Shown here: piece after piece, positions 33,080-43,536 of the stretch | Position numbering within the stretch: the stretch's first letter is position 1 | How the letters are laid out: each line of letters starts with the position of its first letter | DNA from: Catonia carolina | Taxonomy: Eukaryota > Arthropoda > Insecta > Hemiptera > Achilidae | Assembly (NCBI GenBank): GCA_035578175.1 | Contig: JAQMRL010000004.1 | Coordinates: 40,009,401 to 40,073,400, forward strand | Length of the DNA: 64,000 nucleotides | Direction: 5' to 3' | The notes under the pieces: model-generated | The model's input: only the letters and a program-made list of their open reading frames with translations | Database searches by the model: none | Told to the model about the DNA's origin: nothing | Position numbers and translations under genes: made by a program

Positions 33080-34010
33080 TCTGGTGTGAAACTCTCACAC
33101 AACTTTCTCTTGCCAATGAAAATAATGACCAATATAACCTAAAATTAGTAATAAAACATTAAAAATAAACTAACCTAAAAAAAACAAAACCTTATTTTAA
33201 TCGTGAGTGAAAAACGCAAAATGAAAATCAACTGCAATTTAGCTTAAAATACAAAAAACAACTTTCACCCTAAACTAAGCAATGTAGAGAAAAATGCTTT
33301 AAATAAAAGTTGTAGACCTTCAAATTTCCTATAAATTTGATTATACACTTTTGTCGTAAAACGCATACTAAGGCCGTAATCTTAAAAAAATCGATTTTTC
33401 ACATTTTCGTGAGAAAAAAACAGAAAATCGCTAATTACCGCTAAACTAAGCTTTATACAAAAAAATGTTTGAAATAAAAGTTGTAGGATTTTAAATTCTC
33501 TACATTTTTTATTATATAAATTTTTGCGCTAAAATGCATATTAAAGCAGTAATAAAAAAACAATTTGTTTACGTCAAAACAGCCTCACCAAAACTTTCAG
33601 CAAACATGGCGCTTACCCTATCTTGTAGAGCATAAAAAATTTAGTAAACCAGGCGATTTAAAAAAAAATCGTAGGACAAGTTTTGAGAAAATCACAAAAA
33701 AGTAAAAAATTACTCGAATAAACTACTACTTCCGGGTGACCGATTTTGATGAAAATGTTCGTGTTGGGTTCGGTAGTGGTATGTAACAAGTTTCAAGTTT
33801 CAAGCTTGTACGATGTTCCGTTCTTGAGATATTCTGTTCACACACACACACACTCATACAGACACACACAAAGACCAATCGCTAAAAACATATTTTTTGG
33901 GTTCAGGGGTCTGAAAACGTGTAGATCCGGTGAAAACTCGATTTCGAAAAATCGACATGAAAACAATACTTTCCTTCCTATATATTCATATAGGCAAGAG
34001 AAAGTAAAAA
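33080..34010 (+). repeat. Family A element, best complete copy
   Basis: 931 bp. 5' end TCTGGTGTGAAACTCTCACA, subterminal ACTTTCTCTTGCC at 33102-33114. Internal unit 1 has CTAAACTAAG at 33270 and unit 2 has it at 33441 (period 171). CA microsatellite at about 33838-33870. 3' hairpin CCTATATATTCATATAGG near 33977-33994 and closing GGCAAGAGAAAGT at 33993-34005, the complement of the 5' subterminal motif. A 109-codon frame across it is not a gene. Confidence 0.9.
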
Positions 34011-34106
34011 TGAGTGATGAAGTAATGCCAGATCTCACCAGTAATCGAACTCGGTACCCCTGGCGTAGAAGCTAATTGCGCTGACTACTTCACCATAGCC
34101 CGGCGA
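34010..34106 (-). repeat. tRNA-headed SINE fragment
   Basis: The minus strand gives TATGGTGAAGTAGTCAGCGC (A-box-like), then GAGTTCGATTACTGG (B-box-like), then GAGATCTGGCATTACTTC. Directly abuts the 3' end of the family A copy. Confidence 0.55.
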
Positions 34107-34989
34107 AATGTCCACCGAGATTTTATCGTTTCTAAAAATATCATTCTATCTTCTGAATAAATCTTCATCAAAACCGTCTTCGACTTCAGACGATTGTAGG
34201 CACGTTGCCAGCGAGCGACAGAAGCTTGAGGGGGTTCAACCCCCAGAACGGAAAATCCAAATTTCGTACCAAACTTATAATGCGGGGATCGCTTGTTAGA
34301 TTTGACAATTTTTCATCAGTCGTTTTCATTTATCACCTTTTTATTGCATCAATTGGCATAACAGTCAGAAGTAGAAAATATTCACCTGATTCAGCCTTCT
34401 CCCGATTCAAAATATTAGCTACGTTCCTGGGCGTTTGATTATTATTTTTGTAAGGTCTAATTAGTTGCCCTTTAGTATATATGTATTTATTTTTACTTTT
34501 TCTAGTTTTAGGTTATCTTTAATTATTTCTTCCATATTTTACATGTTTTTCATCACATCTGTTTTTTATAAATTTAGCCTACTTTATGTGATTCTTCATT
34601 CAAAGTTTGTATCAATTCCCTGACGTTTGCGATATCATCTAATTTAATGATATCGTCTCCGTTTATATTTTATTCCGATGTGATTCCAATCTAGGTTTTT
34701 GATTCCGATTGAATGACGGATCATAAATCATCAAATCGGATCATAAAAATTATTGATGATGCAGGTACGACAACCTATTCAAAAATGAAACGTACACGTT
34801 GTACAACAAATCTTTATTTAACTTTATTGTTTATTTTAAAGAGTCCTGCGTGAAAGTTAACTTATTTTTGAAAATTCACTACTTTACTAAACAAATAAAT
34901 AATTTTTTTTAAATTTCTAATGTGTACGTTGCAATTGGTTCAATTATGAACAATAAGCAACCCTATGACCCAATGAGATGAAGATGATA
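34107..34989. other. Spacer with small hairpin
   Basis: GGGGGTTCAACCCCC at about 34230-34245 is a short perfect palindrome. Otherwise no gene or repeat family recognised. Confidence 0.4.
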
Positions 34990-35228
34990 TGTATAACTTG
35001 TAAATAATATGTAGTCTTGTACAGACTCAGGCCGATAATTCCTAACAGAGTATGGTTAATTGAATCTACTGAATCTACTGAATCTATTGAATCGGTAACT
35101 ACTGTTTAATATTCAAATCCGAATAAAAGTAACTACTTTTACTAGGATTTGAACCACGATACCTTCGTCTCCGAGATTAACTGTTAAATAGCAGACTCGC
35201 TTAGACGACTTTATCACTCGACCATGCC
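34990..35228 (-). repeat. tRNA-headed SINE, long body
   Basis: The minus strand starts with TGGTCGAGTGATAAAGTCG as head, then GTGGTTCAAATCCTAGTAAA (B-box) and a body containing AGTAACTACTTTTA...CGGTAACTACTG and GGAATTATCGGCCTGAGTC. It contains a local TGAATCTAC triplication at 35061-35095. The same family occurs at 36110-36225 and 36490-36612. Confidence 0.65.
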
Positions 35229-36109
35229 AGTGTGTTCTTATTTAATTCATGAAAATTTGTCAATTAATAACTAAAATGTAGTACTACCTCAAGGTCAGTG
35301 AATAAGTTAGTGCAGTTCGACGAAATTTATTTTAACTAGGTTAAGCCAGTGTAATATTTCATAACATAATAAATAAGTGCGACCTAATTAAATTTTATAA
35401 AATTACAATTAATTTCTAGAATATTACGTAAAATATTTGTGTATTTAAGAATAAACAACAAATGAATGAAATTAAGATTAATAAACTTATGAGAAATAAA
35501 AATAAACATTTCGACATAAGTGACATTGAATTCGGATTTGTAGTAATGCAATTTAATTAATGAGTTCACGAACAGATGTCTGTTCGTAATCAAGATGGCC
35601 GTGACTTCTTGAAGCGCGGCGTTAAGTTACTGAGAATACAGACACTATTCAAATTTTTTCTGTAATAAGCTAACGAGTATATCATATTTTATATTAAATA
35701 TTACAACCTGTTCTAATACAATATTGCTTGTATAATACATACAAACAATTGCGCCTGCTCTCAGCGCGAGCTTATTTCAAGCTTTAGAGGGTAGCATTAT
35801 TTGAACTGGTTTAATGTCTTCCATATTATTCTGATTCCACTATATATTAATTTTTCAAGGTATCACTCTACAAACACTAACGTTAATTATCAGTAATATT
35901 GATCTTCAGGAAGGTACAGAAATAATATTTTATTGGTTTAGGGTTGTTACCCTCCTTCTGCCCCTATTAAAGTATGTAGTAAACATTCAAATATTTTAAT
36001 TCTTGTACACTCAGCGATAGGAATCGCTGACGTACAAGAATTTCGATTTTCATAACGTTAGCTCTTCAGAAAAGCATAAAAGTAAAATTTATATTGTTAG
36101 GGTTGTCCA
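35229..36109. other. AT-rich stretch with one perfect-like hairpin
   Basis: At 35998-36042 the arms AATTCTTGTACACTCAGCGA and TCGCTGACGTACAAGAATT pair over about 19 bp with one indel and a short loop. It may be a palindromic transposon remnant. Nothing else recognised. Confidence 0.45.
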
Positions 36110-36225
36110 CCGGGTTGGTCTAGAGGTAAAGTCGTCGCCACGAGTCAGCTGTCTAACAGCTGATTTTCGGAGACGAAGGTTCCTGGTTCAAATCCTAGTA
36201 AAAATAGTTACTCTTATACTTTGAA
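36110..36225 (+). repeat. tRNA-headed SINE
   Basis: A-box GGTTGGTCTAGAGGTAAAG, then a long spacer with AGCTGTCTAACAGCTGATTT, B-box GGTTCAAATCCTAG and the start of the body AAAAATAGTTACTC. Opposite orientation to the 34990-35228 copy. Not a functional tRNA, because the anticodon region is overlong. Confidence 0.7.
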
Positions 36226-36489
36226 ATTAAGAAGTTACGAATTAAAAAGGTGTGTAACGTATCCAAAGTAAGAAATATTATTTGTATACGTTCCCAAAGA
36301 ACTAAAATTATCGAAATACTTATCTTAATTTTCCTTCAAGCATTAGGCTTGTAGGATTGTTGGATTTATAATTTTTCAGATCAACTCTTTGGCGGTCATG
36401 CAACCTGACGGTTTTTTACCAGGAATGTATAATATTATTCTCCTCAATAGTCACCTATCTTTCATTCTACTGACAAGGCCAGATTACTT

Positions 36490-36612
36490 CTGATGATGTG
36501 TCGATCATTCCTGAGAGAGTATGGGCTAATTGAACTCTAACCATCAAAGTACACCGGTAACCACTGTCTAGTATTCAAATCATGGATTTGAATACTAGAT
36601 AGTTACCGTCCA
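36490..36612. repeat. SINE body fragment ending in a palindrome
   Basis: Contains the SINE body phrase CATTCCTGAGAGAGTATGGG and CACCGGTAACCACTG. It then folds back on itself: CTAGTATTCAAATC (36568-36581), ATG, GATTTGAATACTAG (36585-36598), with the symmetry continuing to GTTACCG. This looks like a template-switch inversion within the SINE. Confidence 0.6.
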
Positions 36613-37424
36613 TAAATGTAGGTACTTGAAAAATAATAGAAAAATTATAGAATTCATGTAGACTAGTTATGGATAATCACGCCCTTTTCACCCCTTAGGT
36701 GAAAGTGACGAAGTGAATGTGCTTTACATTTTGTGTTCAATTCTTATCAAACAAAATGAGCTAAATTTCAGCTCTTTAAGTGATTTTGAAGTTAGCGAAT
36801 CAGTGAAAAGTGAGTCAATGTATGAATCAGTCAGTCGGTTAGGACTTTCTTGAGTAATTTATAACCAACAGTATACGGATGAATAGATTTTAGTCAAGCG
36901 GTTTTAATTTTATTGCATTTCTAGTTTGATCTGATGCACAGATTTCCGGAAATATATTTAAAAGCTAAAATAATGAGTCACATCTAAGAATACTCGTCAA
37001 CTTGGATTAATAAACTTTTTGTTCATTAATAGTGCTTATTAGACTTAAGAGAGATTGAATGAAATATACTGTAAAAGTGTAATTCACATGCATTTTTTAA
37101 CCAATGTAAAAGAGTTTTGTTCAAGTACATCAGTGTATGACATTGCATCGGCATTCTGTTGTATAAAAAAGTAGGAAAACATTTTCGGCAAATCGAACAA
37201 ACTTCCTCGCTAATCTACAAATAATAATATATTTTATTTTATTTAAATTCATTTTTATGCTATATTCATAACAGTTCTATGTTTACAAGGTCAAAAATGT
37301 AAAAATGTCTCAACATGGAATGAACCACTTTTAAGTTGTTTTACAAAAAATTAACAAATCACCGCTAAACAAAGTTGAATAAAATTTATTAGATAAAATA
37401 GTTGTAGCTTTTTTCTCTTACTTT
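36613..37424. other. AT-rich stretch, nothing recognised
   Basis: No supported features. Confidence 0.5.
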
Positions 37425-37563
37425 TTTACTTTCTCTTGCCCTATATAAATGAACAGGGAAGGAAAGTATTGTTTTCATGTAAATTTTTGGATTCATCGAG
37501 TTTTCACCGAATATACACGTTTTTCAGGCCACCTGAACCTAAAAAATATGTTTATAGTGATTG

Positions 37564-37594
<31 letters not shown>

Positions 37595-38368
37595 AACAAA
37601 ATATCTCAAAAACGGAACTTGGTACGAAGTTGGAACTTGAAACTTAAGTTAAGTACCACAAGAGGTCGCGGCACTAACATTTTCATCAAAATCGGTCAAC
37701 TGGAAATAGTAGTCTATTTGTCCAATTTTCTCAAAAACGGCTCCAACGATTTTTTTTAAAATCGCCTATTCACTACATTTTTATGCTCTACAAGATACGG
37801 TAAGTGCCATGTTTGCTGAAATTCTTGGAGAGCCTATCCTCTCGAAGAAAAATTTTTTTTCAAGATTGCGGTCTTAGAATGCATTTTAGTTTTAAAGTTT
37901 ATAATTATAATCAAAGTTATAGAATATTTAAAAAATTATAACTTTTATATCAAACATTCTTTTGAAAAACACTTAGTTTTCCGGTAATTTTTAATTTTCT
38001 GGTTTTACATGAAAATTTGTAAAAAATTTGATTTTTAAGATTGCATTTTACGAAAAAAATGTGTAAAAATTAAAGTTAGAGGAAATAAAAAGTCTATAAC
38101 TTTTATTTTAAGTATTTTTCTCTACAGAGCTTAGTTTAAAAGCATTTACTAAATTTTCGTATTTTTAAGTTCTGCAGAGTTGACTTTTTATTTTACGTCA
38201 TTTACTCATGATTAAAATTTGTGTTATGTTTTTCATTTCACTTTCCTGGTATTCACAAAACCGAAAAACTGATGGCAATATACTCGTAGTTTTGACTAAG
38301 CAAACATAGTTATATTGGTCATTACTTACACTGGCAACTGTAAGTCGTGTGAGTGTTTTACACCAAAT
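37425..38368 (-). repeat. Family A element, full length
   Basis: Minus copy from ACTTTCTCTTGCC with a modified hairpin (CCCTATATAAATGAACAGGG), a TG tract at about 37562-37593, both internal units, to GTGTGAGTGTTTTACACCAA, the complement of the 5' end. The frame over the microsatellite is not a gene. Confidence 0.88.
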
Positions 38369-39749
38369 TATTGTGTTTATTCTTCCTGTAAAATGATCCG
38401 TATGTATATAATTTTTAAATTTTGATGGAATTTTGTTAAGTAATAGAATATTTTATAGCAAATGTTCTTACAGCAAGTTAAAAAAATAAATAATCAAATT
38501 ACATTTATGTATTTAACATAATGTATTTTTATTAAATCTTGACTTATACGAAATGTTCAATTATTACTTGAAAGTTAATCCATAAAATGTGTGATTTATA
38601 TTTTAGTATATTTAAATTTTATTGGAGTTCGTGTAAAAACCGCCTTCTTTGTCTTCTGTTCAAGATTCATCAAAGAACCCAACAATGCTTTTACATTCAT
38701 AAGAATAAAATTAAATTTTAAACCAAATTTAAACAATTTTTTTAATGAAATATTTCAATTTTGACACCCTAAACATGTTTTTTAACACTCAAAATTAAAC
38801 TAAATCTTTTAAAAACATATTATCTCCAAATTAATATATTGTTCTCAAGGTTGTTTGTTTCCTGTAATAATAGGGAAGTAATAAGAAATGAATATGAATT
38901 TTCATTTTTTATTTATGTACGGCTATGTACAAATATGTACTTACTTGTACATAACAATTCAAGAATTAAATGCAGTCTTATAAATTGCATGATTTCATGA
39001 CGTAAACATAAGAAATCCGTATAAAATGCAAATGTCAATGTTACTAATACATTGTTTACAAATTTATATTACCAATACATAAGTAATAATATTATTTACA
39101 ATGTTTACATTACAAATAATGCATCTAGAATCATATAAATATATATTCAATATTATTTTTCTATTTACTTGAGTTATAATTAAATTTACATATTTATTTT
39201 TATTTCAGAATGCACTTAATATCTGTAAATTATAAATCCATGATTTTTAAACCGGCTTATACTTGTTTTATTTATTTATTTATTTATTACAGTATTTATA
39301 AACAGTTTTATGTGTGCCATAACATGTGGTTATATTTACATGATACCACCTTTTTATAATGTAGGTTAAATGCCTTTATGGTGATCACTAGAGAAGGTCA
39401 TTTTTGTACTATTTCAATCATAATTTGACATTAATCAAACCATAATATAAAACCCACTTTTGTTTTTATGTTATAGCCTTTATGCGTAAACTAACTTATA
39501 TTAAAAGTATTTTAAATTATTTTGTTTTTGTTTGTATTACTAAACATGATTCGTATTAGGCTTACGTTACAATTTTAAGATAAAATCTTTAAAATTTCAT
39601 TTATAAATTGCTTCAAAATTTAGTAAAGTTATAATTTGACATTTAAAAAATACTACCGTATTTCCTTTTCTGATTTTAAAACTACAAGTCTCAAATTACA
39701 TTCTTTTAAATACTATATTTACAAACCGTCTGAAGAATAATTAATTTTT
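38369..39749. other. Very AT-rich stretch, nothing recognised
   Basis: 1.4 kb with runs of TTTATTTATT and GTACATA words only; no frame or repeat family. Confidence 0.5.
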
Positions 39750-39874
39750 GCTTTCTCTTACTATAAATAGGGAAGGAAAGTATTGTTTTAAGTCGATTTT
39801 TTGAAATCGAGTTTTCACCGGGAATATGCGTTTTCAGGCCCAATGAACTCAAAACACATGTTTTCAGCGATTGA

Positions 39875-39924
<50 letters not shown>

Positions 39925-39933
39925 TGTGTGTGT

Positions 39934-39987
<54 letters not shown>

Positions 39988-40390
39988 TCAAAATATCTCA
40001 AAAAACGAAATAGCTATCAAATTTGCAATTTGGAGCTTAAATTAGGTAGGCTTTTACTAGAGAACTCAACACGAACATTTTCATCAAACTCGGTCAACCG
40101 GAAGTAAATAGTTTATTCGTGCAATTGTAAACTCTTTTGCAGTTTTCTCAAAAATGGCTCCTATGACTTTTGTTAAAATTACCTGATTTACTACATTTTT
40201 TATACTCTGCAAGATAGGATATTTCAGTACCATTTGTGCTGAAATTGAAGGAGTCATAAAAAAATGTTTTCTTAAAATTGCGGCTGTAATATACATTTTA
40301 GAGCAAAAGTGTTTGTAATCAAAGTTATAGAAAATTAAAAAATCTATAACTTTTATTCCAAACATCTACAGAGTCTAGTTTAGCGTCAAG
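39750..40390 (-). repeat. Family A element, 3' two thirds
   Basis: Minus copy with hairpin end at 39750 and an expanded TG tract. It stops at AGTCTAGTTTAGCGTCAA. The missing roughly 180 bp appears at 42232-42411, so this is one copy split by later insertions. Confidence 0.85.
39877..39986. repeat. Long TG microsatellite
   Basis: A 110-bp TG tract with only a few interruptions (CGCG, TATG), located at the internal microsatellite position of family A. The valine/cysteine repeat frame over it is not a protein gene. Confidence 0.95.
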
Positions 40391-40868
40391 TAGCTTCCAA
40401 GTAAATGAAAAGAATAATCTGCGACAATTTCTTATTTTAAATAATTAGTTAATACTTTACTTTAAAATGTATTTCATTGTGTTTACTAAAGTGTAATTAC
40501 TTTTTCCAGTAGATTTCGTTTAAGTTGTGTACTTGGCAAGTGTTTGTAAAGTAATTTAACATTAAAAGTACATGTTATACATAAATTTATTTAATTTTCT
40601 TTAGTTAATATGAAATTTAACTAGTTAAAACTCAAAATTGCATTATACCGACTTAGTTTTATTCAAGTGGTTCAGCCTTATTTATCTTCGTTGAGAATTT
40701 TTTTGTAGAACCCATCTAACACACAAAACTGTGTTTTTTTTAAATGAGTAAATTTTTCAATTATATTTTTATTTGATAAATAAAAAAAATACAACTTTCT
40801 GAACACATATAAATTGCTGTTATAAGTTCAAGACTGACTGACACCGTTTTAACTTTAAGTCTTAATAT
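40391..40868. other. AT-rich insert of unknown nature
   Basis: Lies between the break in family A and the retrotransposon poly(A) end. It has no recognised element. Confidence 0.4.
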
Positions 40869-42187
40869 CTCTTTTTTTTTTTTTTAACTTTAATAACTTT
40901 ATTTGCAACTATATACTACGATACAACGAGCAAATTAGATGACAGTAAACAAAGGATGACAAGGAAAAAAATAAAAAAAAAAATAAATAAAAATAAATAA
41001 ATGAAAAAGAACAGTGATACCCATTGGTATATGTTCTATGAAATAAAGTTCATGATACATGAATGATAAATAACAACATAAGAAAAAAGAGAAGAAAGAA
41101 AAATAAAATAAATCACTTTATAGAAGATCTCTGGCCCATTGACGTTTCAACCTGCGCTGCGGATTTCCTGGTAGTGATGCATCCGATAGTTTGGTGATTA
41201 ATTCGTTGGGGTGATCATGCAATTTTCTGTGAAAAACACTGTAGCTGGACTTAACTACTTCACTTATGAACGGAATATTAAGGTCGTCATGTAGAATTTT
41301 GTTGTTGACATAAAAAGGTGCGCAGGTGATTAAACGTAGGCATTTTGACTGAAAGGCTTGTAATTTTTGTAGATTGCTCGGTTTAGCTGTGCCATAAATT
41401 TGTAGTCCATAGGTCCATATTGGTTTGAGATAAACTTTGTATAGTAATAGTTTAGATTTTAGAGTCAGTGAAGAGCGGCGTCCAAGAAGTCGAAATAGTT
41501 CTTTCAATTTGGAGTTCAAAGTCAGTCTTTTGGTTTTTATATGAGTCGCCCAGGTGAGTCTCTTGTCAAAGTGAAGTCCAAGGTATTTAACTTTTTGTCG
41601 TTGTGGTATCGGTTTATTATCGAGGAATAGTTGAGGACATTCGCCTTTCCGGAGAGAAAAGGTGACATGCACTGATTTTGAAGCATTGAATTGGATCCTC
41701 CAGATTTTTAACCAATAATTTAAAAAGTTAATGTGACTTTGTAAATTATTACTTGCTGCTTCTGGCTTTACATCAGAAGAAAGGATGACTGTATCGTCAG
41801 CATAAGTCGCTAAGGTGGTGTTAGCAGATGCAGGTAGATCTGATGTATAGATGCTGTAAAGCAGTGGCGACAAGATTAATCCTTGTGGAACACCAGCGAC
41901 GATTTGTTTGTAGTCAGACAGAGCCGTGTTATGTTTTACTTGAAAAAATCTGTCCGTTAAAAAGGAGCTGATGATTAAGAAATAGGCATCTGGCAAGAAT
42001 TTTCTTAATTTATATCGCAGACCTTGATGCCAAACTTTATCAAACGCTGCGCAAACATCAAAGAAGACGGCACTTACATATTTTTTTTGTTCAAAGCCAG
42101 AGGCAATTTGATCAACGATTCTGTGTAGTTGATGAATTGTGCTGTGCCGTCGACGGAACCCAAATTGATGATTAGGGATTATACCCT
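40869..42187 (-). pseudogene. Jockey-like retrotransposon, 5'-truncated
   Basis: The minus frame is open from about 42186 to 41118. It begins HQFGFRRRHSTIHQLHRIVD, then FFDVCAAFDKVWH (first RT aspartate), AGVPQGLILSPLLYSIYTSD, TYADDTVILSS (catalytic YADD), KVKYLGLHFDKRLTW and a C-terminus RRLKRQWARDLL. This series is characteristic of Jockey-clade elements. A 3' UTR and a poly(A) tail, seen as a T-run at about 40870-40886, follow. The fingers and endonuclease are lost by 5' truncation; the rest has no stop, so it is a fairly young copy. A related copy is at 55088-56410. Confidence 0.9.
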
Positions 42188-42231
42188 ATTTATTTATTTT
42201 TGAGGGTTGAATGCTTTTTGCATAACTTATT

Positions 42232-42411
42232 CGAATTAGGGGTTCCCGTACTTTTTAGTCGAACAGAGGTTGATTTTTGTTTAGCGTCATTCACTCATGA
42301 TAAAAATTAGGTTATGTTTTTCATTTTATATTGTTTACTAATCATTGAACAAAAGTTATTTTTTATTTTTTACATTGGCTAGAGAAAGTCGTGTTAGTGT
42401 TTCACACCAGA
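42232..42411 (-). repeat. Family A 5' portion (continuation of split copy)
   Basis: Starts CGAATTAGGGGTTCCCG, where the 39750-40390 copy left off. It continues GATTTTTGTTTAGCGTCATT and ends GTGTTAGTGTTTCACACCAG plus A, the complement of the family 5' terminus. Confidence 0.8.
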
Positions 42412-43062
42412 TTTTTAAGTCTGTGGACAAACCATTATTGTTAAGTTTGGAATTTTGTATTTGATAATGTTTTCCTCTCCGTACAGACATTTAAAATATC
42501 ACAAGGAGAAATTTGCAGTCTGATTCAAACTCTATGAATATATTTTATTTTAACAAAAATTTTAAAATAAGTTTATTAACCTTTAATGAAATTTAAACAT
42601 ATATATTATTAATGCACAAAGCAGCGAAATCATGATATTTTTATTGATTGCTAAAAACCAGTAAGCATAAAATAGAAAATCAATAAAACAAGTGGTCGTA
42701 AAGTACGAACGAAATGAATGGATATAAAAGCGTTAAATCTATTTTAAGTGATCTGAAGCGAAAATTAAATCCTAAATGGAAGTGATAATGGAAAAATCCC
42801 ATGCAATCCTAATCCGAACTTTACAATTTTACAATAGATATAGAGGTAAAGTACGAAGTAAATGGGTTTCTTTTTTTAATAGAAGGTGACAGTATCAAAA
42901 TTCATTTTATGTTTGTAATATTGCTCATGAAAAATTTTAATTTCTTTTATATAATTTTGAGATAATATTCAGTAACTCGGAGTTCGGTTAATGGATTTAA
43001 AACTTGAAATATTTTTATTTTTAATCCTTTTAAATTTGTAACAATTTTGGTTGTATTTTCGT
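42412..43062. other. AT-rich stretch, nothing recognised
   Basis: No supported features. Confidence 0.5.
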
Positions 43063-43313
43063 ACAGGGCCATATACATTTTTGAAGACGTGAGGTGACTT
43101 TATACGTTTCTGGAAGCTCTTTTTGCAGCTTTACATTCGTTCACTGAAGGCTTTTCTCCTTTCTTATGTCCACCCGATGTTCTACCAAATTCTTCATGGA
43201 AGCCCTTAAATTCCGTAATTAGTTGTCTGAATTTGATTTAGTTAATTAAGTTTTCTCGGTTTATTCCGGTCTTCTCAATATCCTTTCTGACTTTCTTGAA
43301 CCATTGATCTGAT
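43063..43313 (-). pseudogene. Lineage I retrotransposon, left part of split copy
   Basis: GGAAGCTCTTTTTGCAGC, GGCCATATACATTT and CTTCTCAATATCCTTTCTGA are the complement of the 15340-15600 region. The copy is cut at 43313 by the nested retrotransposons and resumes at 47210. Confidence 0.75.
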
Positions 43314-43536
43314 ACCTTAGATCCATGAGAATATTGGCGCAAAAATCAAAGGTTATGGCATTCAAGGGAAGATGGCCGGTTCACTCATAAATTATACTTG
43401 GTAACCGAACTATAGAACAAGTTCGAGATTTTAAATAGCTATTTAGGATGCAAGATTTCCTATGACAATGATGATGACATGAGTGAAAAACTGGCAAAAT
43501 TTAGCGCTGTCTGCGGTTTTATTTGCAGGACAATAG

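Noticed and set aside
33746..34075. 109-codon frame
   Set aside because: It crosses the conserved block, CA tract and hairpin of a family A element and a SINE; the same peptide fragments recur in other copies.
36110..36225. tRNA gene on the plus strand
   Set aside because: The internal spacing is too long for a cloverleaf and it continues into a SINE body shared with 34990-35228.
39801..40013. 70-codon frame of alternating valine and cysteine
   Set aside because: It is the translation of the TG microsatellite inside a family A copy and not a protein gene.
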